Shown piece by piece: positions 40,099-50,443 of a DNA stretch of 64,000 nucleotides. The DNA comes from Isochrysis galbana. Taxonomy: Eukaryota; Haptophyta; Isochrysidales; Isochrysidaceae. The stretch's first letter is position 1. Every line of letters starts with the position of its first letter. The notes under the pieces were generated by a model. That model made no database searches and was not told the DNA's origin. It saw only the letters and a list, made by a program, of their open reading frames with translations. The DNA lies in the NCBI GenBank assembly GCA_018136815.1, contig CM030943.1, positions 3,203,885 to 3,267,884 on the forward strand, given 5' to 3'. The translations under genes and the position numbers were made by a program.

Positions 40099-40281
40099 AG
40101 ATCAAAGGGATGGAGCTATTTTTATATTGGCCTTTTTTTTTTGACCATTGCGGGCACATCGTGCAGAAAGGCGGGTCCCCATTATTTCACACTCACACTC
40201 TTCAAGCATTGTCTATTGTCTACATGTCTACCTCGCCCAGTTAGCGCCTTGAGCATGCCACAAAGCATCCGAGTCCAGAGG

Positions 40282-40420
40282 ACACGTGTAGGCTGGTGGG
40301 GATTGAACACTTTTCCATGCTATGGGGATGATGGTGATTGAACGCGTTTCCACGTGTAGGCTGGTGGCGATTGAACGCTTTTCCATACTGTGGGTGATGG
40401 TGATTGAGCGCTTCTCGCCT
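40282..40420 (+). repeat. Tandem repeat, ~68-bp unit, two copies
   Basis: CACGTGTAGGCTGGTGG ... GATTGAACRCTTTTCCAT ... GATGGTGATTGA occurs twice. Confidence 0.75.
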
Positions 40421-40562
40421 GGGAAACCTGATGGCGGGAAGGGAGACGCAATACAGGGAAGGGGCACCGGGGCGTGACGGCGGGGAGGGAGTCGCGCGAA
40501 GGAAACCTAATGCTAATGAACGGGGATGTACAAGGGGGAACGGGCAACCCCCCCTACCCGCA

Positions 40563-40636
40563 ACAGAGCTTATTTAGCCCTTCATTTAACCATAATTGCT
40601 GGTGCCCTCCGCACCCCCATAGTGAGTGACCGGGCT
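40563..40636 (+). repeat. ~75-bp MITE-like repeat
   Basis: Nearly identical to 60678-60750 and to the reverse complement of 27724-27805. 40640-41438 beyond it holds purine-rich sequence and no supported gene. Confidence 0.8.
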
Positions 40637-40917
40637 ATTCGTCATCACTTCAATGATTGTTTGTTACGTTTCCTCTTCCATCTCCATTGTGCGGAGGGTG
40701 GAGATAGTAAGCCTAGTAAAGGCGAGGACAGAGGGCCGAAAGAAGGAAAAGACAAAGGGAGAGAAGGAGAGTGGGGGGGGGGAGAGAGAGATGTGGGGAG
40801 ATGGAGAGACGAAACGTGAAGCACGAGGAGAGTAAGGGTCGGGTTCAAGAGAGGAGAGGAGCGAGGAGAGGAAAGGTATATGTTACCCGGAAAAGCCAAC
40901 GCCCCCCCCCCCCCCCT

Positions 40918-40937
40918 CCCCCGATAGCTATCGGGGG
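40918..40937. repeat. Perfect 20-bp palindrome
   Basis: CCCCCGATAGCTATCGGGGG, immediately after a C run. A near copy (CCCCCGATAGCTCTCGGGGG) is at 61011-61030. Confidence 0.95.
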
Positions 40938-41778
40938 TTCAAGTAAGTCCTCTCTCTGGGATTGGGACACGCATATCTCCAACAAGCATGGAACACGGCT
41001 GCTTCATGTCTTTTGGCTAATCCTGTTTGCTACAATGATGGGCGCGAGGTGTGGGGAAAAGGAGCCGTTGTTTGGGCGCAGCCACCCCATCATTTGACGC
41101 AAACCGTATTCGCCAAAAGCCATGAAAGCCGTGTTCCATCCTTGCTGGAGATGTGCGTGTGGGAACCTCGTGTGGGCAGCGAGAAGAATGAGGTTGCGAG
41201 CCGTGTTCTGCTGAGCAACTCGAGTGCGAGCCGGGCTGCTTCGTCAGCTCCTTTCCCCTCGATTCTCCTTCGAAACTCCTCCCCTCGCTGCCCTCAATTC
41301 CCCCCCCCCCCCCGCCGCCGCAAAGAGCATCTCCGTCGGACAGCTCCGTCGGACAGCCGCATCCGAACCCACCGCCAACCGCGATGATCAGCTAGCTGTA
41401 TGCGGAGAACCCCCTGCGTGCATCTACGCGTCGCGCGCCTAGTCCCGTATGGTCGACTGCAAAGAGGACAGCGTGTTGGCGCTCGGGCGCACCTGCGGGT
41501 GGCCCAATAGACTGACGTTTAGATTGTGGGATGCCAAGAGTGGCGCGTAGGGACTAAATGGCAAAAGAGTCGCATAAGGAGTGGATGGCAAAGGAGTTGC
41601 GCGTAGGGAGAGAATGGCGAAAGAGTCGTGCTCAGAGAGGGGCTCCACGAGCGGGCACACTCCGCATAACGGCGCGCTTGCTCGGCTCACTGCACGGCGC
41701 CGCACCTCCCGAGTGGGATAGCGCGGCCGCCGTAGCATTGCGCGCGCGGCTGGGCGAGGGGGGGGGGGCGAGCCCCAC

Positions 41779-44700
41779 CTGGCGCTTGCGTGCCCATTCG
41801 GCGATCTTCTGACGCTCCTTTGCCGGATCGATCCGAACGCGGCTGAAGGGTGTCAGTTTGGATTGCTTTTCACGTGCGCGCTCGGCCTCGTCCTCGTCCT
41901 CGTCATCCACATCGCCTCCGACCCTCTGTCGCCGGTGTGTCGCCTGAAGGTCAGATGATATGGAAGCCGGGTGAATGAGGAAAAGCGTGGGCCGGGCACA
42001 TCTGCCCGCAACAAGCGCGCTCACCTGCATGACGAGTGTGTCGTGAATCTCGGGCACCGTCGCATGGAACTTTTCCGGCTGAGCTTCGCACCACTCCGTC
42101 AGGATGGGCGACAGTTGCGAATCGACTTGCGCGAGCAGCGAGAGGGACGAGTCGCGCACCTACACGCGCATTCGCAGCGCAGGGCCGGTGTCGGTGAGTA
42201 TAGGCGGGAGGTTCCACGCATTTCTTGCCCGGCAGAAGCGCACCTGCATCACGCGCGCGTCCAGCAGCTTCATCCACGATTCGAGGTGCGCTATGGTGGA
42301 TTCGGCGGACAGCTGGGTCGGCACGCTCCCGCCCTTCCACATTGACTTGGCGATCCGCTGGATGTACTGCGTAGCCTCGTCCAACAGTGCCTCGACCTGC
42401 TCGAGAGCAGAAGCGGGCGGCAACGGCGTGGTGATTCGTGAGCAGCGCGCACGTGTTGCGGCGAGTCGCATCTACGCGGCGGCAGCGCGAACCTGCATCC
42501 GCCGCTCGGCACTCGCGTTGGCGAGAGCCTCCGGATCATCCGCGGCGGCGGCTCCATCGTCCTGCGTGCCGGACAACAGCGGCGCCATCAGGTCAAGGGC
42601 TGCCGAGCAGCATATGCGGGCGAGGACGGTGGCGCACCTCAGCCTTAGAGGCGAGCAGGTCGTGGAGTTCTGCCTTGGCCCGCTGGAGCGTGCGGAGCTC
42701 GTCCCGCAGGCTCGTCAGCTCCGACTGCAGCACAGGATGAGGAAAGACCATTGGGTCGGCGGCATTGGGTCGACAGTAGTGAATGGCGAGTCGGCGATGG
42801 CGCCCGGTGGGTCGGCGGGGTGAGCGTCGAGGCGTGCCGCTTGTCTAGCGCCTGGGTTCCGGGTCACGCTTACCTCTTGCTCGTGAAGGAAGCGCAAGAG
42901 CGAGGTGTTGGTGCGCTCCTTCTCGAGAAATCGGCTCGTAATTTCCTCGACGATGTGCTTCTGCCCTGGCTCAAATTTCGAGTCCATGCGGGTGAAGCTC
43001 TGCAGCCGCTCAAACTCCGAGTCCCAACCTTGCACCTGCAGGGTGGGTGGGTGGGTGTGCTCGAAGGACGCATCGCCGTGCGGGATGCGGCGCGCGAGAG
43101 CCGCACGTGCCTGCGCGTCGAATGGTTGCGTGTCAGGAGGGGGGGAGCAAGAGCAGCCGCGCCCCTCCCGCGCGTCCACCGCGCACCTGGTTGGAGAGGA
43201 AGCCGAAGCGAGTCTCGGCCGCTTCGAGCTGGTTGCGGCGGTGCCGAGCATCTGCGTAGATTCGCCGCCGTCGCGCCTCCTCTGCCTCCGCCAGCTGCTC
43301 CTCGCGAAGCCCCCACTCGTCATCGAGAGTCGACGCACGCTGGAGATGCAGGGGGAAGGGCGGGGAGGCATCAGCCAGGGCTGCAGAGCGCCGGCCCCCG
43401 AGGCGTGTGGAGCAACTTCTTCCGACGCGGCGACGGGCTGTCCGTGTACCTGCATCAGCTCCTTGATCATGGCAAACTTTTGCTCGCGCTCCTGCTGCAT
43501 GTCCCGCTGCGCCGCCATGAACTTGATCTTTACTTTCTCACGCTGTGGGGTCGGGCGGGTGCGTGCGGGCCCACAGTGAACGGACGACATTCGAGGCGCG
43601 GCGCAGCGGGCGGGCGGGCGGGCCCGCGCGGCTCTGCACACTTGGTCGAGCGCGACGTGCGCCGAATGCGTGAGGAAGGCGATGTCGTCGTCCATTTTGG
43701 CCGCCTTGGCGCGGAGGCGGTCTACCGTGACCCGATGCGTCTGTGGGCGGAGGGCGGCTGGCCTTGGGACGGGACGGGACGGGACGGGACGGGACCGGGG
43801 GGGGGGGGGGGGGGGCAGCGAATTCTTGGGCGCATCTCGCTGCGGGAGCAGGCCTTCTGGCATCCCACCTGCTTCTCGAGCCGGAGGTCGTTGATCTTCT
43901 TCCGGATGGCCGAATTGGCCGCCGCTGTCTTGGAGGCCTTGCTCGCCAGCTGGGCACACCTGCGCCGGCCGGGACGGGCGGAGGAGGGGCCGCATCGCGC
44001 GACAGCGTGCCCGCAAGAGGAGGGGGCAAAGCGCCGGCGGCGCACCGATGCTTGACGATGGCGACCTGCTTGTCCATCTTGCTGCGCAGCTCGTTTACAC
44101 CGTTGGCTCCCTGCGGGAGTGGGTGGGGTGTGGGCGAGGCAAGACGGGGATGGGGATCGCGCACTGCGGCGTGGCACCTGCGTCTCCTTTACGGCGTTGG
44201 AGATCTCGTCATTAATCTGCTGCATGTCGGCGGTGAGGTCCTGCTGCTGCAGCTGCTCCATCTGAATGGCCCGGATGTAGTAGTGCACCTGCGCGCACAC
44301 GGCTTGCGGCAGCCGGGTGGCTGGGCGCCAGGCGGGCCGGGCGACGCCTGCGCCTGCGCCGGCGCCATGCCGCCTACGATCGCCTGGGATCTGCGCGGTG
44401 CGCCGCCTCCCTACCCATGCGGCGGCGCGGCCGCGCGCAGCTGCCGACGCGCACCTGGTTGTTGCGCTCGCCGAGCGCCTTTTGCCACGCGGTGCGCATG
44501 GTCGAGGAGAGGCCCACGGTGCTCTGCCGCGCATTCTCGTCGAAGGAGGAGAAGCTGTTGAGTGTCTTGGCTATCCTCTCCTGTGCGTAGAGGAGCGCGC
44601 GCGGCGCGCTCAGCGGGAAGGAAGGAGAGAAGGAGGTGCTACCAGTGTGGGACGGCACGGCCACAAACCTCGTCCGCCTGCATGTGTGCCACCGCATCGG

Positions 44701-45654
44701 GCGCGATGCCGATGGCGCCCAGGTTGATCGTCTTGGCCTTGCGCGCGGTGCCAAACGAGAGGTCGGCCTGGCGCGAGAGCTCCGATTGGCGCCTGTGTGC
44801 GGCAAGCAGCCCCCCCCCCCCTCGTGAGACTGTCGCCCTCGCGGCTCGTCGGGAGGGGACGTGCGCGTGTGTGCAAGAGAGTGGAGCGCGAGTGTGGAGC
44901 GCGTGTGTGCAAGAGAGTGGAGGACGGTGACATGGGAGCGGGGAAAGGGGAGCGAAGATCGAGGCGAAGGGAGGGAACGAGGCAGGTAAGGTAGGAAGAG
45001 CGACACATAGACGGGAGGGAGGGAGGGGGGCGGGGAATGGAGGAAGAGGGAGCGAGGGGAGCGAGGGGAGCGAGGGGAGCGAGGGGAGCGTAGAGAGCAA
45101 GGGAGTGGGAGAGGGGAGAGGGGAGAGGGGATTGGGAGGGAAGGACGAAGGAAGGGACGGAGGGAGTGACAGAGGGAGGGGGAGAGCGGGGGTGGAGAGA
45201 GAGAGAGCAGAGAGTGAGGCAGGGAGAGGCAGAGGGAGGGAAGGAGGATGGATGGATGGACGGAGGGAGGAAGGGAGGGAGGAGAGAGAGAGGAGGAGGA
45301 GAGAGGAAGAGGGGGGGGGGGGGAGAGAGAGAGAGAGAGAGGAGGGGAAGAGAGAGAGGGGGGTGGAGGGAAAGAGCGGGAGAGGGAGAGGGGAGGGGAA
45401 GAGAGAGAGAAGAGAAGAGAAGAGAAGAGAAGAGAAGAGAAGAGACAGAGAGAAGAGAAGAGAAGGGAGCGGCGTCACCTCATAATTCGCTTTGCGGCTC
45501 GCTCGATGAGCTGCCTCTGCCACGCGGGCGATCTGCCGTAGCCATCGGGAGCGAGCTTGCTCATAATGTGCGCCCAGTGCTCCTCAGTCCCATCCTCAAG
45601 CCGGCGCGGAGCCGCGGGCTGGCTCTCGTCCTCTGTCAGGAAGGTCGCACCCAT
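41779..45654 (-). CDS. Coiled-coil flagellar protein, outer-dynein-arm docking complex-like (about 603 aa, 15 exons)
   Basis: Exons (descending): 45654-45479, 44792-44669, 44580-44455, 44288-44178, 44110-44046, 43959-43869, 43740-43642, 43542-43450, 43339-43187, 43035-42874, 42724-42638, 42561-42493, 42396-42244, 42159-42025, 41943-41779. All junctions are GT-AG and keep frame over 1809 nt. A short last exon, or an immediate stop after 41779, is unresolved. The protein is almost entirely helical. Segments NELRSKMDKQVAIVKHR, AIRKKINDLRLEK, FLTHSAHVALDQREKVKIKF and IVEEITSRFLEKERTNTSLL followed by RFLHEQE parallel the layout of the ODA1/CCDC114/CCDC63 family, which tethers outer dynein arms to axonemal doublets. 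Intron 1 (686 nt) is filled with GA repeats on the plus strand. Family assignment is by pattern, not by alignment. Confidence 0.65.
45090..45470 (+). repeat. GA-rich low-complexity tract in intron 1
   Basis: GA, GGA and AAGAG repeats; on the coding strand this is a long polypyrimidine intron segment. Confidence 0.95.
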
Positions 45655-45660
45655 TCTCCC

Positions 45661-45794
45661 TCCCTCTCTCTCTCCCTCTCTCTCTCCCTCTCTCTTCTTC
45701 TCTCTCTCTCCCTCTCCCTCTCTTCTTCTCTCCCTCTTTCTCTGTTTCTCTCTCTCCATTCTTCCCTCTCTCTCTCAGTCTCTCTCTCTCTCAC

Positions 45795-45872
<78 letters not shown>

Positions 45873-46240
45873 CTCCCTCTCTCTCTCTCTCTCTCGGTGC
45901 ACTTCTTGTTCTTCTTCTCCTCCTCCTCCGGTGTAGACTCTCTTCTTCCTCCCACCCCTCGTATCATTCTCTCTCTTTTTTCTCCACTACTACTCTGTCT
46001 CTCTCACCTTACATCGCCTTTCTCTTCCTTTCTCTCCCCCTTCGCTCTCTCTTCCTTTCTTCCCTCGCTCCACTCTTTTCTTCTCTCTCCCTCCTTCTCC
46101 CCTTCTCTCTTTCTCCCACTCTCTCTTCCCAACCCCCTCTCCAAAACTCGATCTCTCTAACGTATTCTCTCCATTTAACTCTCTCTCTCTCCCCTTCCCC
46201 CCTCCCTCCCCCTCCCCTTCCCTCTCTCTCTCTCTCCGCC
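45661..46240 (+). repeat. CT-rich tract upstream of the docking-complex-like gene
   Basis: Nearly pure CT, with an uninterrupted (CT)n core at about 45790-45870. Here the coding (minus) strand is purine-rich, the opposite polarity to most other gene starts in the window. Confidence 0.95.
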
Positions 46241-46364
46241 CGAAACGGCTTTTTGGCCAACCGCAACGCCCTCCGCCTCACCGAAACTATTTTTAGAGCG
46301 GCCCCCTGCAGTTCTAACAACCTACAGTTAAAGCCGGCAGCCTATGCTGAAGGAGTGTGGGGGA

Positions 46365-46820
46365 TAGTCCGTATACCCTACATGTGAAAAACAGAAAACC
46401 TGTTTTTCTGTGAAGACCAAAAACAGTGTTTTTCACCGTTTTTCTGAGCCGGGGCCCCAGCCCTAGCCCTAACCCTAAGCCTGGAGCCAGCTGCGCCGGC
46501 GCGCCGGTGTGTCTGCAACTCGCAGCTCGCAATGCTCGCTCGCTGCTCGCTAGGAATATGTGTGTACATGGATGATATGGTTATGGTTAAGGCTATGGCA
46601 AGTGCGGACGCCTCTATCTACCCCCCCCCCCGCCCGCCCACCCCCCGCGCGCAAAATTTTATAATATCATTTTCTAACGTAAACACCATTTTCTAACGTA
46701 AACACTGGCGGCCTGTTTTTCGGGCTGTTTTCGGCTGTTTTTCTGTACAACCCAAAAACAGCTGTTTTAACTGTTTTTCTTGGGCTTGTCGACTGCTTTT
46801 CACATGTAGACCGTATACTA
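46365..46820. mobile_element. MITE-like element, ~26-bp imperfect terminal inverted repeats
   Basis: Left end TAGTCCGTATACCCTACATG and right end (reverse complement) TAGTATACGGTCTACATGTG share a 13-bp perfect inner part CTACATGTGAAAA. The interior carries several (A)CTGTTTTTCTG-type motifs in both orientations and CCCTAGCCCTAACCCTAAGC at about 46460. No coding capacity. Confidence 0.55.
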
Positions 46821-46825
46821 AAACC

Positions 46826-47435
46826 GCCAGCTATCAATAGCACCTATGGAGCGATGGAGCGGTCACGCCCTCAGTGGAAAAGCTGAAAAAGCTAAAACCC
46901 CAGACCCCACACACTGAGTGAGGGTCCACGAAACTCACGGCCCCACGGGCCCCAGCCCCCCACCTGCCTGCCCCCAGTTGTATTCTTGTATTCAGGCTTG
47001 GCATGAATATTTCGGCATGAGCACGTGCCTTCTTCGCTATATATCGTCTTGTTCAACTTGTTCGTCGTGGTCACGCAAGGCGTGCAGATTCGGATTCTCC
47101 CTGGGCTCAAGTCCTGGTCCGCCGATTTTCAAGGATGGCTCAACAGTACTGTTGACAGCCTGTGGCAACAGCAACAGCCCTCTTAGATCTGCTAACTGTT
47201 GATAGTTCAATAGCTGCAAAGGAAAAAAAAACCAACAAAAAGCAAAACCCTCGGTTTGAGTTTTATGTAGTTACTTGCTACTTACTATTATTATACCAGC
47301 CGACGCCCGGGCGGGAGTGGGAGTGACGGTTGTGGCGCGGTCGCTCCTCGTCGCTTGTCGCTCTCGCCGCCGCGCCCCCCACCCCTCTCCTGCTGCCTGC
47401 TCGTACGTTGTGGGCCTCGAGCTCGAGCGTTCAGA
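46826..47435. other. 5' flank of the hAT transposase gene
   Basis: No other gene seen; transposon left terminal repeat not identified. Confidence 0.4.
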
Positions 47436-49526
47436 ATGGCGAATGCTGTGGCAGTGGAGGAGGCGGAGTCATACGAGGATGCCCGAGTTCCCTGGGGTCG
47501 GCAGAGGCTCTGCAATCTTCCCAGCACATTGCTGGAATGGTCGACCGTGAACGAGGCCGCTGGGCGAGCAAAGAACAGCAAACAAAAGAACTGTCTCTTT
47601 TGCGGGTTGGCGTACACCGGCGGCCCGTTGCAAATCCGGACGCATTTGGATTCACGGCTCACGCCGCGCACCATTCGAGCGTGTAAGCCTGCGCTCGAGT
47701 GGATTGAGCGGCACAAAGATGTCTGTGCGGAGCTCTTGTCGCGTCGCACAGAGGAGTCCCGGAAGCAGACGATACTTTTGGCGGCAGATGCGGCGAAGCA
47801 AGAGCGGCGACTGAACGAGGCAGGCACCTTCTTCGGCCTTGTCACCCCCGAGGCTGTCACCGACGCATGGCTCAAGGTCGTGATCAAACGGGCGCTCCCT
47901 CTACAGCTGTTCGATGACCCTGCGTTTCGAGAAGCTGTGCGACTGACCGCCAAGTCCGGCAAGAATCTTCTCTCGAGCGACGGCATCTTGGTGCCCAAGA
48001 GGACGAAGATCCGAGAGAAAGTCCTCCCCAAGTTCGACAGCTTGCTCGACGCTGAGGTGAAGTCCAAGGTGATGGGCATGGCTCGCAACACAGGCTTGGT
48101 CTTCATCTCGGACGGATGGACGAGCGTCTCGAGCAAGCCCATCATCAACGCGCTAGTCTCGCTGCCTGTGGGCTCGTACTTCTTAGAGGCTTTGGACACC
48201 GAGGGCCAAACAAAGGACGCGGCATTCATCGCTGATTTTACCATCAAGCACATCTGCGCCTTTGAGGAGGGTTTGGTGGTCGGTGTATGTATGGACGGCG
48301 CATGCATCTCCTCGTTTGAGTTGATAAATGCGAAATTTCCGAACATCTTCACGTTCATATGTCCCACTCATTCCATCGATAACTTCATCAAGAACGTCTT
48401 TGCCGGCAGCAAGGATGTTATTAGGATGCGGGGCATCACTCGCACATTTGCCTGGGGCGAAGACTTTTTTTGCAGCGCGATGGACTCGATCTGGGAGGTT
48501 GTCAAGTTTGTGATTTACCACCAGAAGGTTCTAGCGCGTTACCGCGCGATAGCTGCAGATATTCCGAAGGACCGGCGACCTATTGGGGGTACGGAGCTTG
48601 TCCGCTTTTGTGACACGCGATTCGCATCAAGGGTCCTTGTGGCCATTCGCTATAAAAATGTCCACTCCATCCTCGAAAAGCTCGTTATCGACGAAGGCTA
48701 TGTGGCTTGGCTCAACAAGCAATCTCGAGATGTCAAGGCGAAGGGGGCTGAGGTCAAACGTACTGTCCGCAATGAGGGCGTCAACCACGCTGTCGACGTC
48801 ACCGTTCGCGTACTCGAGCCAGCCTTGCGTTTGTTGCGGATGACAGATGGCAAAACTAGCGCTACGCTAGGCAAGGTATATGGTTATCTTCTCCAGCTCG
48901 ATGCCTTCTATCGCTCTCCAATCGAGGGGCTGCAAGAGTCCATTAGGAAGAAACTCCACGACCTCTTCATGGCTCGATGGGAATATTTCCACGTGCCTGT
49001 CATGACGGCAGCATACCGCTTTGAGCCCGAGTTTTGCCGCCGTGATATGACTGCGTCTGAGAAAAGTGAAGTGCGCGCGGTCCTGAAGCAAATGCAAACC
49101 CCAGAGCATCCGTACGCGCTCCTTATTAGTGAGTATGCCGACTACGAAGAAGCACTTCTGTGTGGCTCTTTCGACCTGAACGAGCAATACGCCTTCTCAG
49201 AGCACGCCAAGACAATGGCCTCGTACAAGTGGGCCAAAGTCTACATGCACCCGTGGCCTCATCTTCAATGGGCGGTGATGCGTCTTGTGGCAATCAACTG
49301 TTCGGCCTCGGGCTGCGAGCATTCTTGGTCCGTTGAGGGGTGGATCCATTCGAAGAAGCGTAATAGGCTCGGTCAGCGCACTGTCGAGCGGCTCGTGCGC
49401 TCTCATACCAATTTGCTCATGAAAGACCAGCTCGAGGAGTTCAGCAGTAGCGTTTTGCCTTGGGAGCTCGACATGATCCCGGATGAGCCCGAAGATGAGG
49501 TTTCTGACTCAGAGAATGCGTCCTAA
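47436..49526 (+). CDS. hAT-family transposase, apparently intact (696 aa)
   Basis: The ATG at 47436 starts MANAVAVEEAESYEDARVPW. Near residue 50, NCLFCGLAYTGGPLQIRTHL is a BED-type zinc finger. Around residues 220-300, GLVFISDGWTSVSSKPIINA and VVGVCMDGACISSFELINAK form the DUF659/RNase-H-like core with candidate catalytic aspartates. The end NCSASGCEHSWSVEGWIHSK, KRNRLGQRTVERLVRSHTNL is the hAT C-terminal dimerisation region. The enzyme cuts and pastes elements with short terminal repeats and 8-bp target duplications. The ORF has no frameshift, so it may still be active or domesticated. A LINE begins about 30 bp after the stop and may have replaced the right terminus. Confidence 0.9.
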   Translation: MANAVAVEEAESYEDARVPWGRQRLCNLPSTLLEWSTVNEAAGRAKNSKQKNCLFCGLAYTGGPLQIRTHLDSRLTPRTIRACKPALEWIERHKDVCAELLSRRTEESRKQTILLAADAAKQERRLNEAGTFFGLVTPEAVTDAWLKVVIKRALPLQLFDDPAFREAVRLTAKSGKNLLSSDGILVPKRTKIREKVLPKFDSLLDAEVKSKVMGMARNTGLVFISDGWTSVSSKPIINALVSLPVGSYFLEALDTEGQTKDAAFIADFTIKHICAFEEGLVVGVCMDGACISSFELINAKFPNIFTFICPTHSIDNFIKNVFAGSKDVIRMRGITRTFAWGEDFFCSAMDSIWEVVKFVIYHQKVLARYRAIAADIPKDRRPIGGTELVRFCDTRFASRVLVAIRYKNVHSILEKLVIDEGYVAWLNKQSRDVKAKGAEVKRTVRNEGVNHAVDVTVRVLEPALRLLRMTDGKTSATLGKVYGYLLQLDAFYRSPIEGLQESIRKKLHDLFMARWEYFHVPVMTAAYRFEPEFCRRDMTASEKSEVRAVLKQMQTPEHPYALLISEYADYEEALLCGSFDLNEQYAFSEHAKTMASYKWAKVYMHPWPHLQWAVMRLVAINCSASGCEHSWSVEGWIHSKKRNRLGQRTVERLVRSHTNLLMKDQLEEFSSSVLPWELDMIPDEPEDEVSDSENAS

Positions 49527-49693
49527 GTCCTCTATTCTCTATGCTCCATGGCTATGTGAGTGTGAGTGTGAGTGTGAGTGTGAGTGTGTAATAGAGCGAC
49601 CGTTGCGTCACGACGCGCAGGTTTCCCTTCGTTCGTGCTTGTCCGGTGTCCGGTGCGCCTTATTGTTTGTTGCTTACATTTACACTCACGGCG

Positions 49694-50443
49694 CTACGCG
49701 TGCTTCCAGAATGCCGGGAGCGTGTTATTGCCGCGAATGCTAGCCGTGAGGCTCTTCGAGTCGACCTTCGAAAAGACCGCCGCTCGCCCTAAGGGGGTGC
49801 GGCTGAACCATTGATCCAAGACTATCTTCCATTCCGCCATTGACGGGTTAAGATATCGGACTATCCATATCGCTTGGAGCGCCCTCGTGTGTTCGGCCAT
49901 GGGAAGTAGTCCGACCCCCAATAGGGGCCCGTCTTCGCTTGTGCCTACCCTCGGATATGCCGGAAGGGTTATCCATTTCCGACCCTCTTGCGAGGAGCCT
50001 AGCTCATCCACCTGAAGTCGGGGAGACCTATCCCACAATATAGTTTGAACGTCCGAGTCAATGGCCTCCATGAACCATGCCGGAGGAGTGGACGTGGATA
50101 GCCAATATCTCGGCGTCCCGTAGATTATGAAGTTCACTAGCAGCGTCCTCCCGTGAATGGAGAGACTCTTCAGACCTCTCCATGTTGCGACCTTTTTCTT
50201 AAGCTTCGCGTATAGCTTCTCCCCAGGGTCGCCCCTAGACGCGGGGGATTGAAACCAGTCCCAGCCAAGGGACCGGGCCAAACCTTGCACCCTTAGGTGC
50301 CACCCATCGCTGTAATGGTGTAGTTCTTGCGCGTACAGAACATGGATCCCTCCTAGTCTCGCTTGCGCTAGGGTCGACGTTAATTTATGTTTCGCTCCGT
50401 TCAAATTGTATGTCGCAATCTTTAAGTCGCTACTATTCACCAT
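49694..50443 (-). pseudogene. LINE ORF2 with endonuclease joined to post-RT region
   Basis: The first 74 codons equal the endonuclease N-terminus (ATYNLNGAKHK ... SPASRGDPG). The frame then continues EKLYAKLKKKVATWRGLKSL and IHGRTLLVNFIIYGTPRYWL, the connector beyond a LINE RT, to a stop at 49694. GDFN, the whole RT and the YxDD box are missing. The join lies at a CTCCC microhomology near 50222 and is in frame. Confidence 0.85.

Noticed and set aside
42751..44561. 434- and 272-aa plus-strand ORFs opposite the docking-complex-like gene
   Set aside because: They run across well-defined minus-strand introns and exons and have composition-driven openness.
45557..46387. Ser/Leu-rich 276-aa ORF
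   Set aside because: Translation of CT microsatellite only.
46455..46480. Telomere or chromosome end
   Set aside because: Only about three CCCTAA-like units, inside a MITE-like repeat with normal sequence on both sides.
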